Source: CAZMCT01 sp964564785
GTDB lineage: Bacteria > Planctomycetota > Phycisphaerae > UBA1845 > Fen-1342
DNA length: 18,171 bases
Assembly (NCBI GenBank): GCA_964564785.1
Contig: CAZMCT010000085.1
Span: 1 to 18,171 of the forward strand
Reading direction: 5' to 3'
Shown: piece after piece, positions 6,349 through 13,801 of the stretch
Layout: every line of letters starts with the position of its first letter
Numbering within the stretch: position 1 is the first letter of the stretch
Translations under genes and position numbers: made by a program
The notes under the pieces: model-generated
What the model saw: only the letters and a program-made list of their open reading frames with translations
What the model was told of the DNA's origin: nothing
The model's database searches: none

Positions 6349-7461
6349 TCATGCGTCCGCACCGAGCTCGCCGTACCCCGGCTCCGGCGGCAGCGGCTCG
6401 GGTCGGCGACAAGTGGTGGACACCGGCATATGGCGACCGGCGACGGAGGATTCCTGTATGGCCTGCATGACGTCCAGCACGTGTAGGGCGAGTTCGCCGC
6501 TTGCCCGGTGCGGCTGACCGCTGCGCAGCCCGGCCGCGAGATCGGCCGGCCCCAGGCCACGGCTGTTGGTCGCGTAGGGACACTCGAGCGGGACGTCCGA
6601 CCATTCACGGTCGGCCGCCCGCCGAAGTCGGAGGGGGCCGCCGAAGCCGTTCGGGTCGGGCAGCACGAGCGAGCCGGTCTCGCCGTAGATCTCCATGAGC
6701 GGCAGGTTCGCGTGCCAGACGTCGAAGCTGGTCACGAGCGTGACGATCGGCCCGTCGACGAAATCCAGTACGCCGGCGATGTGGGTGGGAGTGCGTACGT
6801 CGATGACTGTGCCGTGGTGTGGCTGGCTGGTGATCGTCCGCTGCGGGAACGTGATTCGGCTCGAACCGCAGACGCGTCGCACCGGCCCCAGGAGCGAAAC
6901 GAGCGCGGTCAGATAGTACGGGCCCATGTCGAACAGCGGCCCTCCGCCGGGTTCGTAATAGAACTGCGGGGCCGGGTGCCAGCCTTCGTGTCCGTGACAG
7001 ACCATGTGGGCCGCGCCGGCCACCGGGCGCCCGATCAGGCCCGCGTCGATGTGACGCCGCGCGGTCTGGTAGCCCGCCCCCAGGAACGTGTCGGGGGCGC
7101 AGCCGATTCGCAGCCCGCGCGCCCCGGCGAGCTCGACCAGTTCGCGACCCTCGTCGCGTGTCAGGGCCAGCGGCTTCTCGTTGTAGACCGACTTCCCCGC
7201 GCGCAACGCGGCCCGGGCCACCTCGAAATGCGCCCCCGGCACCGTCAGGTTCACGATCAGCTCGATCTGCGGGTCAGCGAGCAGGTCGGCAACGGAGCGG
7301 GCGGCAATACCGAACGCCGCCGCCTGTGCCTCCGCCCGCTGCGGTACCAGGTCCGCACAGGCGACCAGCTTCAGCGGCCGGAGCCGCTGCATGTTCCTCA
7401 GGTAGATCGTGCTGATGTTGCCGCAGCCGACGATCGCAGTACGGACGGGTTCCGCATGCAT
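6349..7461 (-). CDS. Gfo/Idh/MocA family NAD(P)-dependent oxidoreductase (ThuB-like)
   Basis: This 370-residue cytoplasmic dehydrogenase belongs to the family that oxidises or reduces a sugar or cyclitol hydroxyl using NAD(P). The N-terminal Rossmann fold shows TAIVGCGNIS (8-17) and an acidic ADL after the second strand (36-38). NEKPLALT (94-101) carries the EKP motif. The C-terminal domain has HEGWHPAPQFYYEPGGGPLF (158-177) followed by DMGPYY, where D178 and nearby His residues are the expected catalytic positions. These segments resemble ThuB-like members. ATG 7461 has AGGAG 7 nt upstream; the frame stays open much further upstream, but that part runs through the ThuA gene in another frame. 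It follows the ThuA gene by 71 nt on the same strand, so the two are probably cotranscribed. No lipobox or Tat signal is seen, unlike many planctomycete relatives. Substrate unknown. Confidence 0.93.
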   Translation of the reverse strand: MHAEPVRTAIVGCGNISTIYLRNMQRLRPLKLVACADLVPQRAEAQAAAFGIAARSVADLLADPQIELIVNLTVPGAHFEVARAALRAGKSVYNEKPLALTRDEGRELVELAGARGLRIGCAPDTFLGAGYQTARRHIDAGLIGRPVAGAAHMVCHGHEGWHPAPQFYYEPGGGPLFDMGPYYLTALVSLLGPVRRVCGSSRITFPQRTITSQPHHGTVIDVRTPTHIAGVLDFVDGPIVTLVTSFDVWHANLPLMEIYGETGSLVLPDPNGFGGPLRLRRAADREWSDVPLECPYATNSRGLGPADLAAGLRSGQPHRASGELALHVLDVMQAIQESSVAGRHMPVSTTCRRPEPLPPEPGYGELGADA

Positions 7462-7504
7462 GGGTTGCTCCTGAGGCACCACGCGCACGACCGCGACGGC
7501 CGGG

Positions 7505-7536
7505 CGTAAGCCGCCGCGCGGGACGCGGGCCGCTAC
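7505..7536 (-). repeat. GTAGCGGCC palindrome overlapping the ThuA stop codon
   Basis: Read on the minus strand, GTAGCGGCCCGCG is followed by a 3-nt loop and CGCGCGGC, the same plan as the tandem elements at 18079-18132. The first four bases GTAG contain the TAG stop codon of the ThuA gene. It occupies much of the 71-nt gap before the Gfo/Idh/MocA gene and may shape expression between the two. Confidence 0.55.
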
Positions 7537-8165
7537 AACTCTCGGCCGGCCCACAGCAGGCAGCGCTCGACGATCGCGCGTGCCGCCGGTACGTCGAAGT
7601 CGCGTGCCGTGTGGCCGAAGGAAGCGTACGCCACGCGGCCCCGGCCCCAGGTCCGCGTCCAGACGGCCGGCATGACGACCCCGCCGGCGAAGGTCGTCGT
7701 CGCCAGCACGTGGTTCGACGGATCGACATGCATGTAGTACTGCTCTGAGTTGGGAATCGCGAAATCTTCCAAGCCGCGCGTGACGGGGTGCTCGCGGTCG
7801 ATGATGCACACGGTGTACGCCGGCTGGATATCCCCCGGATGGGCCACGAATTGTCCGCCGGTCATGAACTGATATTGCGTGTTGGTACGAAACGCGTCGC
7901 CCATCGTCCCGTGCCAACCGGCAATGCCCGCGCCCGCCGCCACGGCGTCGCACAGGCCGCGCTCCTGCTCGCCCGTGAGCTGTCCCATGGTCCACACCGG
8001 CACGATCAAGTCGAGCCCGCGCAGCGCCAGGTCCGCGAATACCTCCAGCCGGTCGGCCAGCTCCACCTGCCAGCCGTGGCCGCGGAGCCGCCCCGCGAAC
8101 AACTCGGCGCTCTCGCGCGGCGTGTGACCATCCCAACCGCCCCACACAAACAGCGCACGTTTCAC
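7533..8165 (-). CDS. ThuA-like domain protein
   Basis: This 210-residue protein has the ThuA fold (class I glutamine-amidotransferase-like, PF06283), close to the whole-domain length with no signal peptide. Family marks are FVWGGWDGHTPRESAE (6-21), DLIVPVWTMGQLT (52-64), GAGIAGWHGTMGDAF (78-92) followed by the GGQFVAHPG segment (103-111), DREHPVTRGLEDF (123-135) and the C-terminal GRVAYASFGHTARDF (176-190). In Sinorhizobium, ThuA works with ThuB (a Gfo/Idh/MocA enzyme) in 3-keto-trehalose formation, and here such an enzyme follows 71 nt downstream, so a keto-sugar pathway is inferred. The GTG at 8165 has GGAGG 6 nt upstream; an earlier ATG would lie inside the deiminase gene. A good promoter lies just upstream and the stop codon overlaps a palindromic repeat. 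Confidence 0.93.
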   Translation of the reverse strand: MKRALFVWGGWDGHTPRESAELFAGRLRGHGWQVELADRLEVFADLALRGLDLIVPVWTMGQLTGEQERGLCDAVAAGAGIAGWHGTMGDAFRTNTQYQFMTGGQFVAHPGDIQPAYTVCIIDREHPVTRGLEDFAIPNSEQYYMHVDPSNHVLATTTFAGGVVMPAVWTRTWGRGRVAYASFGHTARDFDVPAARAIVERCLLWAGREL

Positions 8166-8201
8166 GATCGTCCTCCGCCGCTCACCGCGGTCCGAGGGCA
8201 G

Positions 8202-8230
8202 AGTATACGCGGCCGCGGCGCCGGTTTCAC
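8202..8230 (-). promoter_or_regulatory. Promoter for the ThuA/Gfo pair (GTGAAA-17-TATACT)
   Basis: A -10 box TATACT (8207-8202) and a -35-like GTGAAA (8230-8225; 4/6 to consensus) are spaced by 17 bp. The -35 box overlaps the stop codon of the upstream deiminase gene. The leader would be about 30 nt, with GGAGG before the GTG start. This argues that the ThuA/Gfo pair is transcribed separately from the deiminase. Confidence 0.55.
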
Positions 8231-10638
8231 GGCCCCCCCGCCAGGCGCGCGACAAACGGATTGATGTCGCCGAAACCGCACGCCCCGTCGCTGTCGAAAT
8301 CACCGTTGGCGACCGGGCAGCCCGGATACTGCGCGGCCCACGCGTCGGGCGCGCTCAGGGCCAGCACGAACGCGTTGATGTCGCCGAAGCCGACGGCGCC
8401 GTCGCAGTTCAGGTCGCCCGGCAGCAGCGGGGGCGCCAGCGCACATCCGAGCGCGGTGGCCGTCAGCGTCACCCCGTCCACCTGCCAGCCGTGGAAGTTG
8501 TTGTAGTAATCGTCGATGGTATCGAACCACCACTTCAGGCGGACGGTCTGACCCGCGAACGCGCTCAGGTCCACCGTGCGAGCCTGCCACGCGGCCGACT
8601 GTGCGGGCACGTCCACCAGCGCCTCGTCCACATAGACGCCGGCCACGTCGTAGCCGGGCTCGTTCTCCGTCTCCAGATTCGAGCAATAGGTCAGCAGCGC
8701 CACGCCCCCCGGCGGCAGCAGCGGCAGCGCGATCGGTGGCGTGCTTAGCGTGCCGCTGTTCCGCCCGCCGTTGTTGTAGGTGCACGTGGCGTCGCGCCCG
8801 TAGTACGCCCAGCGCGGCCCGGCACACGGCGGGTTCACCGGGCAGGCCGTGCTGACGTGCCACAGCCCCGTCGCCGACCAGCCGGCCGGCAGCCCGCCCT
8901 CGAAACTCTCCGCCAGCAGTGATACGGCCTCGAACTGCCCCACCACGGCCGTGTAGCGCTCGGCCGGCGCGTTTGCCGGCGCGGTCTTCACGCCCGACGC
9001 GCTGCCCTCGGCCGACACGTAGAACTCCGGCAGGTCGCCGCACAGGGCCCGGGGCAACACCGCGCGATAGGTCTGTCCGCCCAATGCGTCCAGCGGTCGC
9101 GCCTGATACGGGCCGCCGTCATAGCGGTAGTGCAGCAACGCGCTGCCCGGGACCAGCGCCTCGCCGGCCGGGTCAATCGTGACCTCGAATTCCGTCAGCG
9201 ACCACGGGGCCAGTAGCGTCGGCGGGTCCGGCACCGCGATCGACAGTCCGATCTCGCCGACGGTGAACCGATAGAACCCGGCGGGAGCGGAGCGCGGGAG
9301 CGTCTCGGCCCGCCCGGAGTTGTCCGCCGCCGCCAGGTAATACTCGATCACCGTTCCGGCCGGCTGTCCGGGAATGGCCCCGGCGTACACGTCCGGCGGC
9401 CCGCTGGGCGTCAGCGGGGCGGACTCCCAGACACCCGCGCCCGAGACGCGCCAGTGCACCCGGAGCGCGTCGGCGATCAGCCCGGTTTCGCTGCGGTCAT
9501 CGATGAACGCGGTGACGACGAACTCGGCCGCGGGCGCGACCACGGCGTCCAGCCGCCGGTGCGTCATCCGGAGCATGTGGCGGTCGAACACCGCGCGGAC
9601 GCGGCAATGCAGCGCGTCGTAGTAATACCAGCTCCCCCAGGGGAATCCGACGATTTCGTAACCGGGCATCGCCGCCGCCCAGGTCTGCAACGCCTCCGCG
9701 TCGCCGGCGATCCCGAACAGCGGCACCAGGACTTTGCGGTTCAGAATCAGCGCGTTCGTGTAGTTCGCGACGTTGTAGCCGTCGTACGGCGGACAGTCGA
9801 TGCGGAGGATCGTGTACGGCCGGCCATAGGTGTTCGTCAGGCCGGCGAGCTGCGCAAGATTCTCCTCGATCCGGTCATACTCCTCGTGCCAGACCGGCGG
9901 GCGCTTCACCAGCAGCGTCTCCTCGTCCAGCAGCTTGAACCAGCAGTCGATGTGCTGAATCCCGTGGTTCTCGGTGTTGTTCACCACGTGGTACGCCGTC
10001 ACACCGAGGTAGTCGGCGATCCGCTCGCGGAACTGGGCCTCGCTCCAGAGCTGCTGGTTCTCGCCGATCATCGCGCAGGTCGAGAACGCCGCCGCCTGCC
10101 CGTCCACGAGGAAGTTGCCGCCGGTGAGGAAAGCGCCCAGCGAGTACAGCGGGGCCCCGAAATACGTCGCCACCGTGGAATTCGCGGAATCATCGTTCAC
10201 GTACCCGCCCGGCGACGTGATCGGCCCGCACGGCGTGTCCACCCACGGATAACCGCGAAAGACCGGATCCACAATCGCCCACTCCCCCGCCCCGTCGAAA
10301 ATCTGGTGCGGACCCCAGTCCCGCGTCCAGTGCGTGTCGTGCGCGCAGCGAATGTACTCGACCTGGTTCAGATCGACGCCCCATGCCGCAAACGTGCTCG
10401 TCGCCTGCGCCTCGTCCCCGGCGCTGCGCGTCAGCACGTACAACCGGTCATCCTGTGCCAGTTCGACCACCAGCGCTTGCGGAATCCCCAACGGCCAAGT
10501 GATCAACGTCCCGACCGCGGGCTCCCACTCCGCCACGATCCGCACCGGCGGCGCAGGTTGCCCGGCCGACGGCCAGGCACCTGCCAGCACCAAACCCATG
10601 CCGGCGACACAGCTTCGTATTCTCCGCCCAGCGCACAT
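8227..10638 (-). CDS. Secreted PPAD/agmatine-deiminase family protein with Ig-like, jelly-roll and dockerin-like domains
   Basis: This 803-residue secreted protein starts with a signal peptide (1-26, ending PSAGQ). Residues 35-365 are a guanidine-modifying PAD_porph domain: EWEPAVGTLITWP (37-49), TRDWGP with D107, GGNF (173-176), HID with H229 and D231, and the nucleophile C345 in LHCRV. The complete catalytic set implies hydrolysis of a guanidino group (arginine to citrulline, or agmatine). Two Ig-like segments (about 370-465 and 466-568) follow, then a MAM-like jelly-roll (about 575-730; ESFEGGLPAGWS at the start). Last comes a paired dockerin-like calcium module (740-800; GDLNCDG and FDSDG, each followed by GFGDIN). 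Ordinary agmatine deiminases are about 370 residues and cytoplasmic, so this resembles P. gingivalis PPAD (catalytic plus Ig-like domains). ATG 10638 is preferred over the adjacent ATG 10641 because it leaves about 6 nt from GAGG. The substrate (peptide arginine versus agmatine) is unresolved. Confidence 0.9.
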   Translation of the reverse strand: MCAGRRIRSCVAGMGLVLAGAWPSAGQPAPPVRIVAEWEPAVGTLITWPLGIPQALVVELAQDDRLYVLTRSAGDEAQATSTFAAWGVDLNQVEYIRCAHDTHWTRDWGPHQIFDGAGEWAIVDPVFRGYPWVDTPCGPITSPGGYVNDDSANSTVATYFGAPLYSLGAFLTGGNFLVDGQAAAFSTCAMIGENQQLWSEAQFRERIADYLGVTAYHVVNNTENHGIQHIDCWFKLLDEETLLVKRPPVWHEEYDRIEENLAQLAGLTNTYGRPYTILRIDCPPYDGYNVANYTNALILNRKVLVPLFGIAGDAEALQTWAAAMPGYEIVGFPWGSWYYYDALHCRVRAVFDRHMLRMTHRRLDAVVAPAAEFVVTAFIDDRSETGLIADALRVHWRVSGAGVWESAPLTPSGPPDVYAGAIPGQPAGTVIEYYLAAADNSGRAETLPRSAPAGFYRFTVGEIGLSIAVPDPPTLLAPWSLTEFEVTIDPAGEALVPGSALLHYRYDGGPYQARPLDALGGQTYRAVLPRALCGDLPEFYVSAEGSASGVKTAPANAPAERYTAVVGQFEAVSLLAESFEGGLPAGWSATGLWHVSTACPVNPPCAGPRWAYYGRDATCTYNNGGRNSGTLSTPPIALPLLPPGGVALLTYCSNLETENEPGYDVAGVYVDEALVDVPAQSAAWQARTVDLSAFAGQTVRLKWWFDTIDDYYNNFHGWQVDGVTLTATALGCALAPPLLPGDLNCDGAVGFGDINAFVLALSAPDAWAAQYPGCPVANGDFDSDGACGFGDINPFVARLAGGP

Positions 10639-11024
10639 CATCCACCTCACTTCCGCACCGCTCCGCCGCACCGGCTCCGCCGCACGACCTCTGCCGGCGC
10701 CCGGCCCGCACGCGCGACCGAAGGATGCACCGCTCATCATACCAGCCGACCTCCCGCCCGGCCGACGATTTCATCGTTATCGGATACACCGCCCCGCCGC
10801 ACCCGAACAGCCCGTCGAGAGGAGGGCTGGCTCCGCGCCAACTCCCGCTTTGGCACGGGCAATGAGCCTGCGTTCCTGCTCCCTGTCCACGCCCGCGGTG
10901 CCTGTCTTCTTCTTCGACGCGCTGCTAAGATTATCCGCGGCCGGTGATCGAGCGAGACTCCCGCCCTCCGCCGGGCGGACGCGCTGCCGCCGGCCCCCCG
11001 GAGCCCGTGCCGCCAGGAGCGCTT
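10639..11024. other. Divergent intergenic region without a supported gene
   Basis: This 386-nt gap separates the divergent deiminase (-) and phosphatase (+) genes. It holds the tentative TATGAT box above and, on the plus strand, TAAGAT at 10926-10931, a possible but weak -10 for the phosphatase gene. Frames crossing it on both strands are Arg/Pro/Gly-rich with no ribosome binding site or domain. Nothing else stands out. Confidence 0.5.
10736..10741 (-). promoter_or_regulatory. Candidate -10 box (TATGAT) for the secreted deiminase gene
   Basis: TATGAT on the minus strand would place the transcription start near 10729 and give a leader of about 90 nt. No good -35 box is seen, so this is tentative. 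Confidence 0.3.
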
Positions 11025-11612
11025 GTGCCGGTTTTCCTGCTCATCCGCCACGGCGAGACCGACACGCTGAGCCGGATACTCGCCGGCCGCGCGCCGGGGA
11101 CGGCGCTCAACGCGCGCGGCCAGGCCCAGGCGGCGCAGCTCGCCGAGCGGCTGGCCGGGGCTGGAATCCGCCGGATCGTGAGCAGCCCGCTCGAACGGGC
11201 CCGCCAGACGGCCGAGCCGCTCGCCCGCCGCCTGGGCCTCGCGGTCGAGATCGCCGAGGAGCTGAACGAACTGGATTTTGGGAGCTGGACCGGCCGGACG
11301 TTCGAGGACCTGCGGGCCACCGTGCCCTGGCAGCGTTACAACCGGTTCCGCAGCACGACCCGGATGGCCGACGGCGAACTCATCGGACAGGTGCAGGCCC
11401 GCGCGATCAGCCTGATGGTGCGCCTGGCGGCCGAGTTCCCGGATGAGACCATCGCGCTGTTCTCACACGGCGACGTGATCCGTGCGGTGGTGGCCCATTT
11501 CGCGGGCATGCCGTTGGATTTCCTGCATCGCATCGAGATCAGTCCGGCCTCGGTGACCACCGTCCGCGTGGACCCGGACTGGGCGGTCGTCATGTCGATG
11601 AATGTGACCTGA
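11025..11612 (+). CDS. Histidine phosphatase superfamily protein (phosphoglycerate-mutase-like)
   Basis: This 195-residue branch-1 histidine phosphatase is a cytoplasmic phosphomonoesterase whose catalytic His is transiently phosphorylated. FLLIRHGETD (4-13) carries the RHG motif with nucleophile H9. SSPLERARQTAEPL (53-66) supplies the conserved Arg residues, NELDFGSWTGRTFEDL (81-96) the acid E82, and FSHGDVIRAVV (146-156) the second catalytic His, H148. The size fits the CobC/GpmB/SixA-like group, not glycolytic GpmA. The GTG at 11025 has AGGAG 6 nt upstream and starts directly at the first strand. An ATG at 10944 in frame would add 27 Pro/Gly/Arg residues. It is convergent with the SDR gene, 35 nt between stops, with no clear terminator. 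The substrate cannot be named. Confidence 0.92.
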   Translation: MPVFLLIRHGETDTLSRILAGRAPGTALNARGQAQAAQLAERLAGAGIRRIVSSPLERARQTAEPLARRLGLAVEIAEELNELDFGSWTGRTFEDLRATVPWQRYNRFRSTTRMADGELIGQVQARAISLMVRLAAEFPDETIALFSHGDVIRAVVAHFAGMPLDFLHRIEISPASVTTVRVDPDWAVVMSMNVT

Positions 11613-11647
11613 AACGGCGACAACCCGCGCGCGCCCCCCGTCACCGG

Positions 11648-12343
11648 TCACTTGCGCACGAATATCGTCTGCCCTGTGCACGGCCGCAGCGGGTCGCCGC
11701 ACACCGACTCGATGACCGCGGCCACGTCGTCCGGGGCGAGGGTCTGATCGGCCGGAAAATCCGGGAAGGCCCCGCGGAGCATCCCCGTCTCGACCGCGCC
11801 GGGCGCCACGCTGTACACGCGAATATTGTGCGGCTTGCCCTCCACCGCCAGCGCTTGTGAAAACACGTTCACCCACGCCTTGCTCGCCCCGTACACCGCG
11901 AACCCGGGGAAGGGGTCCACCGACGCAACGGACGAGACGTTGACAATCACGCCCCCCCCCTGCCGCCGCATCACCGGCCAAACGGCCTGGCTCGTATGAA
12001 AGACCGCCGCCATGTTCACCGCCGCGGTCGCGTCGAACTCGGACGCCTCGAACTGCTCGATCTTCGCCAGTGGCGCCCGGCCCGCGTTGTTGACCAGCAC
12101 GTCGATGCGGCCGAAACGCTCCAGCGCGCGTGCGATCAGCCGCCGCGCCTCGTCCGGCCGGCCGACGTCGAGCGCCGCCGCCTCGCATTCCGCACCCAGG
12201 GCCCGCAACTGGGCGGCCGCCGCCTCGAGGTCGCGCGCCCCGCGACCGCTGATGCAGAGCTGCGCGCCGCCGCGGGCAAACCTCACGGCCGTCGCCAGTC
12301 CGATCCCCCGGCTGCCCCCGGTAATCACACACACCCGCGTCAT
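11648..12343 (-). CDS. SDR family NAD(P)-dependent oxidoreductase
   Basis: This is a classical short-chain dehydrogenase/reductase of 231 residues, slightly below the common 245-255. The nucleotide loop TGGSRGIG is at 8-15, and SGRG after the second strand (32-35) suggests NADPH preference. D59 precedes the adenine pocket and NNAG is at 85-88. The catalytic tetrad is complete: N110, S138 (VNVSSVAS), Y151 and K155 (YGASK). PGAVETGM (181-188) matches the post-active-site loop. FabG-like proteins usually have a longer C-terminus; here it ends at TGQTIFVRK. ATG 12343 follows a strong GAGGAG signal. An upstream in-frame ATG would add 12 residues and lacks such a site. Its substrate is unknown and its neighbours give no pathway. 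Confidence 0.95.
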   Translation of the reverse strand: MTRVCVITGGSRGIGLATAVRFARGGAQLCISGRGARDLEAAAAQLRALGAECEAAALDVGRPDEARRLIARALERFGRIDVLVNNAGRAPLAKIEQFEASEFDATAAVNMAAVFHTSQAVWPVMRRQGGGVIVNVSSVASVDPFPGFAVYGASKAWVNVFSQALAVEGKPHNIRVYSVAPGAVETGMLRGAFPDFPADQTLAPDDVAAVIESVCGDPLRPCTGQTIFVRK

Positions 12344-12401
12344 AGCGCTCCTCCTCGCCGCGTGTTTTCCGATGCACACCCGCGCCGCGACTCGCGTCGG
12401 A

Positions 12402-12407
12402 ATGATA
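12402..12407 (-). promoter_or_regulatory. Candidate -10 box (TATCAT) for the SDR gene
   Basis: TATCAT on the minus strand lies about 59 nt upstream of the SDR start. No matching -35 box is visible; support is weak. Confidence 0.25.
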
Positions 12408-12529
12408 CACCTGATGTGTGAGGTTCGCTTCGCCGTCCATCACCACGAAGCCGGGCGCGTCGACTCCTCGCGCCCGATCATCTACCGCCCGCGCGGCTCG
12501 ACGCAGACCACGTTCGGAAGAAGTTCAGG

Positions 12530-12542
12530 ACCCGGACCGGGT
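12530..12542. promoter_or_regulatory. Palindrome ACCCGGACCGGGT upstream of the YdjM-like gene
   Basis: Perfect 6-bp arms surround a single central base, ending 33 bp before the TACAAT box of the YdjM-like gene. It could be an operator, but with such GC content a chance palindrome is also plausible. Confidence 0.25.
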
Positions 12543-12575
12543 ACCGCAGCGAATAGCGCGCCCGCCACCCGCGCC

Positions 12576-12581
12576 TACAAT
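12576..12581 (+). promoter_or_regulatory. -10 box TACAAT giving a near-leaderless mRNA
   Basis: TACAAT ends only 8 bp before the ATG at 12590. Transcription from it would start within about 0-3 nt of the start codon. No Shine-Dalgarno sequence precedes this ATG, which fits leaderless translation. Confidence 0.5.
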
Positions 12582-12589
12582 CCTCGCGG

Positions 12590-13762
12590 ATGGACAACAT
12601 CACCCACTCGCTGCTCGGGTCGGCACTCGCGAAAACACGCCTGGGACGCGCCGGCCCCTGGGCTCCGGCCGCCCTGGTGCTCGCCGCGAACTTCCCCGAC
12701 CTCGAGAACCTCGCGCTCGCCTTCTACGACAAGCCGACGAACATGATTCACCACCGGAGTGTCACTCACGCGGTCGTCGGGCTCGCGGTGCAGATTCCGG
12801 CACTGACGCTGCTGGCCTACGGCGCCGGGCGGCTGGTGCGGCGCGTCCGGCCGACCGCGGCCGCACCGAGCTTCAAGTGGCTGCTGCCCGGCATCGCGCT
12901 GGCAATGGCCTCGCACCCCCTGCTGGACTGGCTCAACACCTACGGCGTCCGGCCCTGGCTGCCGTGGAACGAAACGTGGGTCTATGGGGATCTCGCATTC
13001 ATCGTGGATCCGTGGGTCTGGCTGCTGCTCGGCGGAGTCACCGCGCTGGCCGGCCGCCGCACCCGCGCCGGGTCCCTGACGCTCGGCCTGATTGCGCTGC
13101 TCCTGACCGCGGTCGTCTTTCTTGCACCGCAGTCGACCCGCGCCCTGCTGCTCGCGTGGCCGGCGGCCGTCACGCTCATTGCGCTGGCCCGTGCCTGGCC
13201 GGCGGTCGAGCCCGCCGCCGGGCCCGCGCGGCTGGCCGCCGCCGTCTTGACGCTGCGTCGCCGGCCGGATCGGGCAGTGATGGTCGCCATGCTTCTGTTG
13301 GGCGCGTATCTCGCGCTGCTCTACACGACCGGGCGGACCGCCGGACGCCTGAGCCGCGCGGTGGTCACCGCGCAGCTCGCGCCGGGCGAGCGTATCACTG
13401 CCCGGACGCTCAGCCCCGTTCCGGCCGACCCGTTTCGCTGGGAGGTGATCACGGAGACGACCGAGGCCGTGTACCGCCACGAGTTCTCGATCTTCGCGCC
13501 GCCCAGCGGGCCGGTCCGTCGGGCAAAGCGCCTCGACGATCCGTACGTGCAACTGGCCGCCGACTCGCGGGCCGGCCGGGCCTGGCGGGTCTTCGCCCGG
13601 CACCCCGTGGCTGCGGTGGCCCGAAACGGCCACGGCCGCCGGGTGTACCTGCTGGATGCGCGGTACGGGCTCTTTCCGCCGCGCGATTTCTCCAGTTTCG
13701 TGCTCGACATGCCGGAGCAGCCCGCGACCGCCGCGCTGCCGCCCACGCGCCGGCGCGTATAA
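12590..13762 (+). CDS. YdjM/DUF457-type membrane-bound metal-dependent hydrolase
   Basis: This 390-residue inner-membrane protein shows the conserved metal-binding pattern of the YdjM (LexA-regulated, DUF457) family. Its marks are MDNITHSLLG (H6), NFPDLENL (34-41), the HHRSVTH motif (54-60) and ASHPLLDWLNTYG (107-119). Hydrophobic segments at about 25-45, 61-83, 97-107, 134-154, 161-179, 186-202 and 228-246 give several membrane passes. A soluble C-terminal half (about 255-390) contains FRWEVITETTEAVYRHEFS, a region also found in longer members of this family. The true reaction is not established for the family; a phospholipase-like hydrolytic role has been suggested by motif only. The start is fixed by MDNITHS, the usual N-terminus. 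Its TAA stop lies inside the TATAAT box upstream of the next gene. Confidence 0.88.
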   Translation: MDNITHSLLGSALAKTRLGRAGPWAPAALVLAANFPDLENLALAFYDKPTNMIHHRSVTHAVVGLAVQIPALTLLAYGAGRLVRRVRPTAAAPSFKWLLPGIALAMASHPLLDWLNTYGVRPWLPWNETWVYGDLAFIVDPWVWLLLGGVTALAGRRTRAGSLTLGLIALLLTAVVFLAPQSTRALLLAWPAAVTLIALARAWPAVEPAAGPARLAAAVLTLRRRPDRAVMVAMLLLGAYLALLYTTGRTAGRLSRAVVTAQLAPGERITARTLSPVPADPFRWEVITETTEAVYRHEFSIFAPPSGPVRRAKRLDDPYVQLAADSRAGRAWRVFARHPVAAVARNGHGRRVYLLDARYGLFPPRDFSSFVLDMPEQPATAALPPTRRRV

Positions 13763-13763
13763 T
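13758..13763 (+). promoter_or_regulatory. -10 box TATAAT for hmgA overlapping the preceding stop codon
   Basis: A perfect TATAAT contains the TAA stop codon (13760-13762) of the YdjM-like gene. Transcription would begin near 13770, about 32 nt before the hmgA ATG. The -35 region is poor. It suggests hmgA can be transcribed alone despite following on the same strand. Confidence 0.5.
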
Positions 13764-13801
13764 CCACCGCGCGGCACCCGGGCCGCACGCGAGGAATGAC
13801 C

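Noticed and set aside
7462..8145. N-terminal extension of the Gfo/Idh/MocA frame by 228 residues
   Set aside because: The extension lies antiparallel in frame to nothing known and overlaps the ThuA coding sequence in another frame. The Rossmann fold begins directly after the ATG at 7461, which has its own AGGAG.
9454..10947. A 497-residue plus-strand frame across the deiminase gene
   Set aside because: It is antisense to the catalytic and signal-peptide regions of the deiminase, is Arg/His-rich and shows no conserved motif.
10944..11024. An upstream ATG for the histidine phosphatase
   Set aside because: It would add 27 Pro/Gly/Arg residues before the first strand. AGGAG is placed correctly for the GTG at 11025.
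11613..11647. A terminator between the convergent phosphatase and SDR genes
   Set aside because: The 35-nt gap contains GC runs but no stable inverted repeat and no T-tract.
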